Shown: piece by piece, positions 1 through 7,382 of the stretch
Numbering within the stretch: position 1 is the first letter of the stretch
Layout of the letters: every line of letters starts with the position of its first letter
NCBI GenBank assembly: GCA_016707895.1
Contig: JADJGV010000034.1
Coordinates: 186,001-250,000, forward strand
Direction: 5' to 3'
DNA length: 64,000 nucleotides
Origin: Myxococcales bacterium
GTDB lineage: Bacteria > Myxococcota_A > Polyangia > Haliangiales > Haliangiaceae
Notes under the pieces: generated by a model
Told to the model about the DNA's origin: nothing
The model's database searches: none
The model's input: only the letters and a program-made list of their open reading frames with translations
Program-made: the position numbers and the translations under genes

Positions 1-1
1 C

Positions 2-376
2 GAGGTCGCCGTCGACGGCCGGCCGCTCGGCGTCACGCCGCTCACGGTCGAGGTGCCGTGCGCCGCCGCGCGCGTCGCGTTCCACCGCGATCGCTACCAG
101 GACCACGCGCAGGCGCTGGCGCTGCGGCCCGGCGCGCAGGCGATCGACGTGCGCCTCGAGCGGCCCACCTTCGCGGTGGTCGTGACCTCGCGGCCTGCCG
201 GCGCCGCGGTGACGATGGGCGGCCGGGTCGTCGGCAAGACCCCCGTGCAGCTCACCGTCCCGGGCTTCGAGGGCACGCCGGTGGATCTGGCGCTCGCGGG
301 GTTCCGCCCGCACCGCGAGCGCGTCTACGCGACCAAGCGCGGCCAGCGCTTCGAGGTCCGCCTGAAGCGGCGGTGA
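2..376 (+). CDS. PEGA-domain protein, C-terminal part
   Basis: Only about 124 C-terminal residues are present; the frame enters from the left edge. Two PEGA-type units are visible. The first opens the window with V-D-G-R-P-L-G-V-T-P-L. The second has S-R-P-A-G-A-x-V followed by V-G-K-T-P-V-Q-L. The protein ends in a basic KRGQRFEVRLKRR tail. PEGA modules are small extracytoplasmic beta-sandwiches, common in myxobacteria at the C-terminus of Ser/Thr kinases or lipoproteins. The missing N-terminus prevents a more specific call. Confidence 0.75.
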   Translation, partial: EVAVDGRPLGVTPLTVEVPCAAARVAFHRDRYQDHAQALALRPGAQAIDVRLERPTFAVVVTSRPAGAAVTMGGRVVGKTPVQLTVPGFEGTPVDLALAGFRPHRERVYATKRGQRFEVRLKRR

Positions 377-381
377 CCGGG

Positions 382-410
382 TTGACTTACCGGCGCCGGC
401 GACCTAACCA
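382..410 (+). promoter_or_regulatory. sigma-70-like promoter, TTGACT-17-TAACCA
   Basis: A -35-like TTGACT (382-387) lies exactly 17 nt upstream of a -10-like TAACCA (405-410). The ATG of the next gene follows after 9 nt. It is the only promoter in the window where both hexamers were obvious by eye. Confidence 0.45.
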
Positions 411-419
411 AGCGCCGCG

Positions 420-761
420 ATGATCCACGTGCTCCTGGCCTCGACGTTGCCGCTGGCGGTGTTCTTCGCCGCGTGGTGGCGCCGCGGCCGCCGCACGTCG
501 GTGCGCGCGCTGATCGCGCTGCCGCTGGCGTGCCTGGTGTCGGGCGCGTGGGCGGTCACGCCGGATCTGCCCCGGCTGTGGGGCGATCTCGAGTGGTACG
601 TCGACCTGCACCACCGCTCGTACTGCAACGTCTGGTGGGGCCACTGCGCGATCGACGCCCGCGACGACATCGACAGCTCGATGGCGTTCCCGGTGCTGTT
701 CGTGCTGGTCACGATCGCGGTGTTCGCGGTCGGCTGGCGCGAGCTGGCGCGGAGGGAGTGA
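420..761 (+). CDS. small integral membrane protein
   Basis: 113 residues with three predicted membrane segments (about 1-20, 29-48 and 90-108). Between the last two sits a polar loop with W-W-G-H-C and the acidic run D-A-R-D-D-I-D. No family was recognised. The next gene encodes a protein with the same three-segment layout and similar signatures (G-A-W-A, L-H-H, W-W-G), so the two are probably tandem paralogues. The stop overlaps the next start (TGATG), implying translational coupling. The start is supported by the promoter just upstream. Confidence 0.7.
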   Translation: MIHVLLASTLPLAVFFAAWWRRGRRTSVRALIALPLACLVSGAWAVTPDLPRLWGDLEWYVDLHHRSYCNVWWGHCAIDARDDIDSSMAFPVLFVLVTIAVFAVGWRELARRE

Positions 762-1123
762 TGGCCCACGCCAACCTCCACCTCGCGGTCGGGTTGGGCG
801 TCGGCGCCGCGGCGCTGGCGCTGCCGGTGGCGCGGGCGCTGCTCGCCCGCCGCCCGGTGGCGCGGGCGCTGGGGCGGATGTGGCTGGCGGCGCTGGCGGT
901 GGGCGCGTGGGCGCTGGTGCCCAACCTGGTGTCGGCGGCGGGGCTCACGTCGGGGCTGCACCACGCGTGGTGGGGCGACGTCTTCGTCTTCCACCGCGCG
1001 ATCGACCGGCGCGTCGAGGGCGGCCTGCTGATCGGCGAGCTCTTGCTGGTGGCCCAGCTGGTCGCGCACTACCTGATCCTGATCGTCGCCCTGGCCCGCG
1101 GCTCCAACCCGCGACCGGGGTAG
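761..1123 (+). CDS. small integral membrane protein, paralogue of preceding gene
   Basis: 120 residues with three hydrophobic segments (about 5-27, 40-60 and 92-115). It shares the G-A-W-A-L-V-P, L-H-H-A-W-W-G-D and A-I-D-R signatures with its upstream neighbour, which it overlaps by one base. The ATG at 761 was chosen over upstream in-frame starts because those would lie inside the preceding gene. Function unknown. It precedes a polysaccharide polymerase/ligase-like gene, so an envelope role is possible but unproven. Confidence 0.7.
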   Translation: MAHANLHLAVGLGVGAAALALPVARALLARRPVARALGRMWLAALAVGAWALVPNLVSAAGLTSGLHHAWWGDVFVFHRAIDRRVEGGLLIGELLLVAQLVAHYLILIVALARGSNPRPG

Positions 1124-1125
1124 CG

Positions 1126-1131
1126 TAGGAT
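1126..1131 (+). promoter_or_regulatory. -10-like TAGGAT upstream of the O-antigen ligase-like gene
   Basis: TAGGAT lies 8 nt upstream of the GTG at 1140 with no ribosome-binding site between, so transcription may start at or next to the start codon. Confidence 0.35.
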
Positions 1132-1139
1132 CGCCGCCG

Positions 1140-2513
1140 GTGTTCGCGATCTTCGGCATCTGCGGGCTGCTGTTCTTCATCCTCGCCCGGCCCCAGGAGT
1201 ACTTCCTGGTGCTGCAGAAGCTGCCGTTGCTCTACGTCTTCGTGGCCGCCGCCGCCGGCGGGTTCATGCTCGACGTGCGCCTGCGCCTGCTCGAGCTGCG
1301 CGGCACGCCGATCCTCAAGCTGGTGCTGCTGTTCATGGGGTGGACGACGGTGTGCAACGTCATGATGGCGGGGCCGCACCTGGTCAAGAGCTCGATCGAG
1401 CTGGCGATCTTGTTCGTGCTGTTCGCGACGATCGCCCACGGGGTCCAGCGCCTGCGCACGCTGCGCATCGTCGCCGGCACGCTCTTGCTCACCTGCCTGG
1501 GCCTGGCCGCGCTCGGCGTCCACCAGGGGCTGCAGGAGCGCACCTGCATCGTGCTCGACGAGGAGCACGGCGGCGAGGGCGTCCCCGACGGCCGGCCGTG
1601 CGAGATGGCCGAGGACTGCTTCGGCGACGACGCCGAGCCGGGCAGCGAGTACCGCTGCGAGAAGGGCGGCCTGCTCGACACCTTCTCGATCGAGGATCGC
1701 GTGCGCTACCGCGGCGAGCTCCAGGATCCCAACGAGCTGGGCCTGACGATCTGCATCGGCGGCTTCTCGATGCTGATCGCCTTCGCCAACCAGCGGCGGC
1801 GGCGGGGCACGATGCTGGTGGCGGCGCTGGGCAGCGGGCTGGTGTTCTGGTGCGTGCTGGCCACCCAGTCGCGCGGCGGCATCGTCGTGTTCGCGCTGAT
1901 CGGCGCGGTGTACTTCGCGCGGCGGTTCGGCGTCGCCGGGCTGATCGCCGGCGCGGCGATGGCGGCGCCGGTGCTGGCGGTGGCGGGGCGCTCGGGCGAC
2001 AAGGCCGATCAATCGACGCAGCTGCGCTACGAGGCGTGGGCGTCGGGGCTGCAGATGTGGAAGCAGAGCCCGGTGTTCGGCGTCGGGCAGCGGCAGTTCA
2101 TCGAGCACCACTACATGACCGCGCACAACTCGTACGTGCTGTCGCTCGCCGAGCTGGGGCTGATCGGCATGGTGCTGTTCATCAGCATGCTGGTGCTGAC
2201 GGTGAAGACGCTGGTCATCGGCGTGCGCGAGCTCGATCGCGTGCCCGGGGCCAAGCCGGCCCAGGCCTGGGCGCTGGGGCTGCTGGCGTCGTTCGTCGGG
2301 ATGATGTTCTCGATCAACACGCTGTCGTTCTGCTGGCACTCGGTGCTGTGGATCTTCCTCGGGCTGGGCGGCGCCTGGGTGTCGGTGGTGCGCACCCACA
2401 AGCCCGACTTCGAGGTGAAGCTGACCGTGCGCGACGTCGCGTTCATCGCGTTGGGCTGCGCGGCGTACGCGCTCGTGGTGCTGCCCCTCTACCTCCGCTC
2501 CAAGGGCGAGTGA
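1140..2513 (+). CDS. O-antigen ligase/Wzy-like polysaccharide polymerase
   Basis: 457 residues, polytopic with about ten membrane segments. The signature T-A-H-N-S-Y-V-L-S-L-A-E-L-G-L-I-G (residues ~323-339), with a preceding large loop and R-Y-E-A-W, matches the Wzy_C/O-antigen ligase family. These inner-membrane glycosyltransferases polymerise or ligate undecaprenyl-linked glycans at the periplasmic face. Unusual for the family is a hydrophilic insert at ~128-200 with four cysteines (C136, C154, C160, C173) and many acidic residues. The GTG start at 1140 is supported by the TAGGAT box. Its stop overlaps the following SirB1-like gene. Confidence 0.8.
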   Translation: MFAIFGICGLLFFILARPQEYFLVLQKLPLLYVFVAAAAGGFMLDVRLRLLELRGTPILKLVLLFMGWTTVCNVMMAGPHLVKSSIELAILFVLFATIAHGVQRLRTLRIVAGTLLLTCLGLAALGVHQGLQERTCIVLDEEHGGEGVPDGRPCEMAEDCFGDDAEPGSEYRCEKGGLLDTFSIEDRVRYRGELQDPNELGLTICIGGFSMLIAFANQRRRRGTMLVAALGSGLVFWCVLATQSRGGIVVFALIGAVYFARRFGVAGLIAGAAMAAPVLAVAGRSGDKADQSTQLRYEAWASGLQMWKQSPVFGVGQRQFIEHHYMTAHNSYVLSLAELGLIGMVLFISMLVLTVKTLVIGVRELDRVPGAKPAQAWALGLLASFVGMMFSINTLSFCWHSVLWIFLGLGGAWVSVVRTHKPDFEVKLTVRDVAFIALGCAAYALVVLPLYLRSKGE

Positions 2514-3217
2514 CGCGCGTGCCGAGCGGTGGCCAAGCGGGTGACGGCGCGGACGCCGGCGTGCGCGCGGCCGCGCTCGAGGCCGCGCTGGCCGAGGCGG
2601 CGCCGCGGCTGGATCACGTCGCGCTGGCGATCGCGACGCTCGACGACGAGCCCGCGGCCGGCGACCCGCTGGCCACGCTCGACGAGTGGGGCGCCGAGGT
2701 CGCGCGCCGGGGCGGCGGCTCGGCCTACGCCGGCATGGACGCGCTCGAGGGGCTGCTGGCGCGCCAGCTGGGCTTCGCCGGCGATCGCGACGACTACGAC
2801 CACCCGCACAACAGCTTCCTGCCGCGGGTGGTGGCGCGTCGCCGCGGGCTGCCGATCGTGCTGGCGGTGGTGTACCTCGAGGTCGCGCGGCGGGCGGCGC
2901 TGCCGCTGTTCGGCCTGGCGCTGCCCGGGCACTTCGTCGTCGGCTATCGGCTGCCGCCGGGCGGGCTGGTGGTGATCGATCCGTTCGAGCACGCGCGCGT
3001 CCTGACCGCCGGCGACCTCGACGCGATCGCCAGCCGCGCGGGCGCCACGCTGACCCCGGCGATGCTGGCCCCGGCCACGCCGGCGGTGATCGCGGCGCGG
3101 ATGCTGCGCAACCTGGCCAGCAGCTACCGCCGCCGGGGGCGGGCCGACAAGCTGGCCGAGGTGGTCGCGCTGGCGGCGGCGGTCGAGCGCGCCGGCCGCG
3201 CGGCGACGCTGAATTGA
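2510..3217 (+). CDS. SirB1-family transglutaminase-like protein
   Basis: 235 residues matching the SirB1/Transglut_core2 family. It has a helical N-terminus, then Y-D-H-P-H-N-S-F-L (about 100-108), R-R-R-G-L-P-I-V-L-A-V-V-Y-L-E-V-A and L-P-G-H-F-V-V-G-Y. The C-terminal part resembles the TPR-like tail of the family (M-L-R-N-L-A-S-S-Y). SirB1-like proteins are cytoplasmic and their exact reaction is not settled. The GTG at 2510 overlaps the upstream stop; a second in-frame GTG at 2519 is possible. Confidence 0.8.
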   Translation: MTRVPSGGQAGDGADAGVRAAALEAALAEAAPRLDHVALAIATLDDEPAAGDPLATLDEWGAEVARRGGGSAYAGMDALEGLLARQLGFAGDRDDYDHPHNSFLPRVVARRRGLPIVLAVVYLEVARRAALPLFGLALPGHFVVGYRLPPGGLVVIDPFEHARVLTAGDLDAIASRAGATLTPAMLAPATPAVIAARMLRNLASSYRRRGRADKLAEVVALAAAVERAGRAATLN

Positions 3218-3268
3218 CGCGCCGCAACCGCGGACGATCGGTGGTGTCTCGATCCCATCGGTTTGCGC

Positions 3269-3274
3269 TATCCT
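3269..3274 (+). promoter_or_regulatory. -10-like TATCCT, leaderless geometry
   Basis: TATCCT occupies -12 to -7 relative to the ATG at 3281, so the transcript could begin at the start codon. Confidence 0.4.
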
Positions 3275-3280
3275 GGTCTC

Positions 3281-4036
3281 ATGGCGCCGTTTCGCAGCAC
3301 CGTCAACGGTGAGCTGGTGACGTCCCCGACGTCGCGCGGCGTGCTGTCGCTCGAGGTCGCGCCCCGCCACGTCGCGCTGCGCCTGGCCGATCTGCAGCTG
3401 GCGATCGCCGACGGCACGCTGATCCTGTCGCGGGCGGTGCGCCGCGGCGTGCGCCGGGTGGTGTCGCCGATCCGCGGCCGGGTGGTGGTGGCCCGCGGCC
3501 TGCCGCGCGAGGCGGTCGGGCTGTGGCACGAGGCGGCGCCGGGGCAGGTCGAGCGGGTGTTCGGCGTCGAGCCCCGCGACCTGATCACCGCCGACGGCCT
3601 GGCCGCGCTGCGGCAGCTCGACCGGCTGGCCCGGCGCCTGGGGCAGGCGGTGGCCGACCTCGGCCGCGGCGCGCGGTCGGCGCTGGAGATCGGCCCGCCG
3701 GGCGCCCACGGCCTCGACAAGGTGCTGGTGATCGACGACGGGCACCGGCTCACCGTCTACCGACGGTCGCTGTTCCGCCACCGCGCCGAGCGCGTGCTCG
3801 AGGCCAGCGCCGACGGCGAGGTGGTGATCGCCGGCAAGAAGGGCGACCTGACGATCACCTGCCGGTCGCGGTTCTGCGTGTCGGTGCTGGGCGACTATCT
3901 GCGGTTCTCGACCGCCGCCGGCGACGATCGGGCCCGGGTCGCGCTGCCGTGGATCGCGCGCGAGGATCGCGACGAGCTGGCGCGGCGGATCGGCGAGGTG
4001 GTCGAGCGCGAGGCCGAGGCCGCCGCGGCGCCCTGA
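3281..4036 (+). CDS. conserved-looking protein of unknown function
   Basis: 251 residues, cytoplasmic by composition: no signal peptide or membrane segment, rich in Arg and Ala. The middle (about 100-150) is helical. The C-terminal part has alternating beta-strand-like segments around L-V-I-D-D-G-H-R-L-T-V-Y and two cysteines (T-C-R-S-R-F-C). No domain was recognised. The ATG at 3281 is preferred because a TATCCT -10 box sits 6 nt before it and the in-frame TTG upstream lies before that box. The 3' end is convergent with the next gene, 22 nt away. Confidence 0.65.
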   Translation: MAPFRSTVNGELVTSPTSRGVLSLEVAPRHVALRLADLQLAIADGTLILSRAVRRGVRRVVSPIRGRVVVARGLPREAVGLWHEAAPGQVERVFGVEPRDLITADGLAALRQLDRLARRLGQAVADLGRGARSALEIGPPGAHGLDKVLVIDDGHRLTVYRRSLFRHRAERVLEASADGEVVIAGKKGDLTITCRSRFCVSVLGDYLRFSTAAGDDRARVALPWIAREDRDELARRIGEVVEREAEAAAAP

Positions 4037-4058
4037 GCGCGCGGCCGGTCAGCGCCGC

Positions 4059-4613
4059 TCAGCGGCTGATCGTCGCGCTCAGCTCGCGGGCCAGCAGCGC
4101 GCCGTCGACGTCGAGCGCGACGCCGTCGGCCATGACCGACCCGGCGGTGATCGCCGCGCGGCTGGCGTTCCACTGCACGGTGATCGCGCTGCCGTCGTCC
4201 CACACGTCGTGGCTGCGGCTGATCGGTCCGGCGCCCAGCCAGGTCAGGTCGATCGCGAAGGTGACGTCGGCGCCGCCCGAGTACGACGGCGCGGCCACGG
4301 TCGCGTGGACCCGGCCGAACAGCAGCCCGACGCCGGTGAAGCCGCCCGGGCTGTAGCCGGCGAAGCCGTTGCCGGTGCCGGCGCAGACGTCCTCCTGCGA
4401 GCCGGTGACGTAGACGCCGCTGGCGACCTCGCCGCCCGCGCCCTGGACCGCGGCGATCTCGGCGACCGTGTGGACGCAGCCGTCGGCCGAGGTGTGCGAC
4501 AGGCTGGCGATCGCGCCGCTGCCGCGGACGAGCGTGACGCCGGCCGCGGCGGGGCGGGCGGCCAGGGGGATCGCGGCGAGCGCGACGACGACGACGACGG
4601 CGGGGGTGCGCAT
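4059..4613 (-). CDS. secreted protein of unknown function
   Basis: 184 residues with an N-terminal signal peptide (MRTPAVVVVVALAAIPLAARPAAA, probable cleavage after ~24). The mature part is Gly/Ala/Thr-rich and beta-predicted, with two cysteines (about 53 and 79) that could form a disulphide. The G-A-G-P-I-S-R-S-H-D-V-W-D-D-G-S stretch looks like an extracellular beta-sandwich. No family recognised. The start at 4613 gives a proper signal peptide and has TAGTGA 4 nt upstream; a longer in-frame form to 4649 would bury the signal. Confidence 0.6.
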   Translation of the reverse strand: MRTPAVVVVVALAAIPLAARPAAAGVTLVRGSGAIASLSHTSADGCVHTVAEIAAVQGAGGEVASGVYVTGSQEDVCAGTGNGFAGYSPGGFTGVGLLFGRVHATVAAPSYSGGADVTFAIDLTWLGAGPISRSHDVWDDGSAITVQWNASRAAITAGSVMADGVALDVDGALLARELSATISR

Positions 4614-4662
4614 GCCGTCACTACGCCATCGCCCCGGTGGCGGTGTCAACGACGACGCGCGC

Positions 4663-5355
4663 TCAGGGCGGGGGCGCCGCCTCGAGCTCGGCCGCCAGCG
4701 CGTCGAACAGCCGCTGCAGCGCCGCGGCGCGGCGGCGGGCCGCGCGGCGATACAGCGCGCGGGTCACGCCGTAGACCCCACCCAGCCACCCGAGCAGGAA
4801 CACCGGCGCGAGCACCGGCACCGCCACCGCCGCGGCGATCGGCCCGGCCAGCGCGCCACCGCCGACGCCGCCGCCGACGCCGCCGAACACCGCGCCCGCC
4901 AGCTGGCCCAGGCGATCGGCGACGGTCAGCGTGGTGCGGCCGGTGCTGGGGTCGGCGCCGGGCGCGGGCGCGCTGACCGCGATCATCACCGTCAGGAACG
5001 GCCCGACGCCGCGATCGCTGGTCGTGGACGACCAGGTCAGCGACGCGCGCAACAGCTCGCTGCGGCCCGGCTCGCCGGTCACCGCGCGGATGCGCTCGAT
5101 CAGCCGCTCGAACTGATCGCGCGGGAACGCGTGCGCGAACGCGCGGCTCAGCTCGAGGCGCAGCGGCGCGCCCATCCACCGCGAGGCCATCGACGGGCCG
5201 GGCGTCGCGCGCGCCAGCGCGCCGCCGCCGGCGGGCACCAGCGCGATCGGCCCGCGGCCCTCGAGCGCGGCGATCTTGGCCTCGGCCCGGGCCAGGTCGG
5301 CCTCGAGCGCCGCGATCCGGGCCTGGTCGGCGTCGCGATCGTCGCGGTAGCTCAT
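4663..5355 (-). CDS. coiled-coil membrane protein of unknown function
   Basis: 230 residues. Residues 4-38 form an Ala/Glu/Asp-rich coiled coil. The middle domain (about 55-160) contains F-A-H-A-F-P-R-D-Q-F-E-R-L. A long Gly-rich hydrophobic stretch at ~165-205 (G-G-V-G-G-G-V-G-G-G-A-L-A-G) probably makes one or two membrane passes. The tail is basic (Y-R-R-A-A-R-R-R). It begins 13 nt after the dehydrogenase-family gene on the same strand and is likely co-transcribed with it. Confidence 0.6.
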   Translation of the reverse strand: MSYRDDRDADQARIAALEADLARAEAKIAALEGRGPIALVPAGGGALARATPGPSMASRWMGAPLRLELSRAFAHAFPRDQFERLIERIRAVTGEPGRSELLRASLTWSSTTSDRGVGPFLTVMIAVSAPAPGADPSTGRTTLTVADRLGQLAGAVFGGVGGGVGGGALAGPIAAAVAVPVLAPVFLLGWLGGVYGVTRALYRRAARRRAAALQRLFDALAAELEAAPPP

Positions 5356-5368
5356 CGCGCGGCCGCGC

Positions 5369-6520
5369 TCAGCTCAGGCGCGCCAGCGCCTCGGCGGTCA
5401 CCGCCGCGGCCACCACCGAGCGCGGCGCGGCGCGATCGGGGCCGACCAGATCGCCGGTCAGCGGCTGGCCGCGCGCGACGATCGCCGCGATCGCGTCGTC
5501 GACGGCGCGGGCGCCGCGCACCAGCCGCTCGTCGCCGTGGCGGCGGCCCAGCCAGCGCAGCGCCTCGGCGGTCGCGCCCAGCATCGCCAGCGGGTTGGCG
5601 ACGTCCTTGCCGGCCATCGGCGGCGCGCTGCCGTGGATCGGCTCGAACATCGCGTGGTCGTCGCCGACGTTGCAGCCGACCGCCATGCCCATGCCGCCCT
5701 GCAGCACCGAGCCGAGGTCGGTGAGGATGTCGCCGAACATGTTGGTCGTGACGACCACGTCGTAGCTCTCGGGGCGCAGCAACATGAACATCGCGAACGA
5801 GTCGACGATCGCGACGTCCTGCGCGACGTCGGGGAACTCGGCCGCGACCTCGCGGTAGACGTCGAGGAACAGCTTGCAGCCGTGCAGCACGTTGTGCTTG
5901 ACCACGCAGGTCACGCGCTTCTTGCCGTCGAGCGGCGCGCCGGTGCCCCGGGCCCGCGACAGCTCGAACGCCTTCTTGATGACCCGCCGCGACGCCGCGC
6001 GGGTGATGACGCGGGTGTCGATCGCCGCGTCGCCGGCCCGGCCGCCGATGCCGCTGTACAGGCCCTCGGTGTTCTCGCGGACGAAGATCATGTCGACCTG
6101 GCCCGGCTCCCAGGCCTGCAGGAACCGCCCCGACAGGCCGTGGCGCACGCCGGGCAGGAGCTTGATCGGTCGGACGTTGGCGTAGAGGTTGAGCTTGATG
6201 CGGTTGCCGATCACCGGCGACCACCCGGCCATCTTGCCGTCCTTCATGGTCGCCGGCTGGCCGTCGGGGCCGTTCCATCCGACGGCGCCGAGCAGGATCA
6301 CGTCGGCGGCGCGGCAGCGCTCCTCGCTGCCGACCGGCCAGTCGCGCTCGCCGTGCTCGACGTAGTAGCGGCCGCCGCAGGGGATCTCGGTGATCGCGAG
6401 CTGGACGCCGAGCTTGGGCGCCAGCGCGTCGAGCAGGGCTCGGGCGTCGGCGGCGACCTCGACGCCGATGCCGTCGCCGGGTAGCACCACCACGTCGTAC
6501 GTGGGCTTGGGTGAGAGCAT
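5369..6520 (-). CDS. isocitrate/isopropylmalate dehydrogenase family protein
   Basis: 383 residues, the usual length for the family. Key motifs: L-P-G-D-G-I-G-V-E-V at the N-terminus; F-V-R-E-N-T-E-G-L-Y-S-G substrate loop; V-K-H-N-V-L-H-G; D-x-F-A-M-F-M-L-L with D-V-V-V-T-T-N-M-F-G-D-I-L-T-D metal-ligand region; H-G-S-A-P-P-M-A-G-K near the coenzyme. The family performs NAD(P)-dependent oxidative decarboxylation of 2-hydroxy acids. LeuB is one option, but no leuC or leuD is adjacent and the P-G-V-R-H-G-L-S-G loop also fits tartrate/malate-type members. The start at 6520 rather than 6529 is supported by TAGGTT (6528-6533), which overlaps the alternative start. Confidence 0.8.
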   Translation of the reverse strand: MLSPKPTYDVVVLPGDGIGVEVAADARALLDALAPKLGVQLAITEIPCGGRYYVEHGERDWPVGSEERCRAADVILLGAVGWNGPDGQPATMKDGKMAGWSPVIGNRIKLNLYANVRPIKLLPGVRHGLSGRFLQAWEPGQVDMIFVRENTEGLYSGIGGRAGDAAIDTRVITRAASRRVIKKAFELSRARGTGAPLDGKKRVTCVVKHNVLHGCKLFLDVYREVAAEFPDVAQDVAIVDSFAMFMLLRPESYDVVVTTNMFGDILTDLGSVLQGGMGMAVGCNVGDDHAMFEPIHGSAPPMAGKDVANPLAMLGATAEALRWLGRRHGDERLVRGARAVDDAIAAIVARGQPLTGDLVGPDRAAPRSVVAAAVTAEALARLS

Positions 6521-6554
6521 GGCGCGCAACCTACCACGCGGCCCCGGCGGCCGA

Positions 6555-7301
6555 TCAGGGCAGCAGCGTGCGCATCGTCTCGATCACCTGGCGCAGCCGC
6601 ATCGGCTTGTCGATGAAGATGTTGGCGCCGGCGGCCAGCGCGGCGGTGCGCGCGGCCTCGCCGCCGGCCGACACCGCGATCACCGGCAGGTCGCGCAGGC
6701 CGAGGCGGTGCCGCACCTGCTCGATGACGTTGGCGCCGTCGATGACCGGCAGGTAGACGTCGATCAACATCGCGTCGAACCGCTCCTGCTCGAGCAGCGC
6801 CAGCGCGTCCTTGCCGTTGGTGGCGGTGCGCACCGCGAACGACACGTCGGCCGAGCGCCGGCTCGAGCCGGCCAGGCCCTCGCCGATCAGCGCCGCGACG
6901 TGGGGGTTGTCCTCGACCACCAGCACCCGCACCACCCGCGCCACGACCTTGGGATCGCGGGCGCGGATGCGCTCGATCAGCGACGCCAGGCGCTTCTGCC
7001 CCTCGGTGGCGAGGAACTCGATGCCGACGCCGGGCTCGTCGCCGGCCCGGCCCCAGCGCACGACGCCGTCGATGGTGATCGCCTCGACCAGCCCCGGGAA
7101 CGACAGCGCCAGCCGCACCGCGCTGCCCACCGGCAGCTCGCGGACGGTCGCGACGAAGGTGCCGCCGGTCGACAGGTTGTCGGTGTAGTCGACGAGGAAC
7201 TCGTCGGCGCCCTCGTACTCGACCAGCAGCGTGACGCCGGCGCGGTGGTGACGGCGCTTGTCGCTCGGGGAGTCGCTGTCAGGAGGTGGTTCGGTCGACA
7301 T
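6555..7301 (-). CDS. PilZ-receiver protein (TIGR02266-like)
   Basis: 248 residues. The N-terminal PilZ domain (about 14-115) carries the c-di-GMP-binding pattern R-R-H-H-R near residue 16 and D-N-L-S-T-G-G. It is followed by a response-regulator receiver domain (about 124-248) with acidic V-E-D-N, phospho-acceptor Asp in M-L-I-D-V-Y-L-P and Lys in I-F-I-D-K-P. This N-PilZ plus receiver arrangement is typical of delta-proteobacterial/Myxococcota proteins linking c-di-GMP and phosphorelay. A histidine kinase gene lies 81 nt upstream on the same strand and is the obvious candidate partner. Confidence 0.85.
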   Translation of the reverse strand: MSTEPPPDSDSPSDKRRHHRAGVTLLVEYEGADEFLVDYTDNLSTGGTFVATVRELPVGSAVRLALSFPGLVEAITIDGVVRWGRAGDEPGVGIEFLATEGQKRLASLIERIRARDPKVVARVVRVLVVEDNPHVAALIGEGLAGSSRRSADVSFAVRTATNGKDALALLEQERFDAMLIDVYLPVIDGANVIEQVRHRLGLRDLPVIAVSAGGEAARTAALAAGANIFIDKPMRLRQVIETMRTLLP

Positions 7302-7382
7302 GCGTGGGCGAGCGTGGAATTGTCGCCCGGGAGCGGCTGCCGATGCAACTCGCGCGACCGCGCGCCGCGCCTGGGCGGGCCG

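Noticed and set aside
945..3227. 760-residue minus-strand ORF
   Set aside because: Arg/Pro/His-rich shadow of the O-antigen ligase-like and SirB1 genes; no domain and wrong GC3 pattern.
5369..6520. firm assignment as leuB
   Set aside because: Family motifs are clear but no leucine genes adjoin and the substrate loop fits other 2-hydroxyacid dehydrogenases too.
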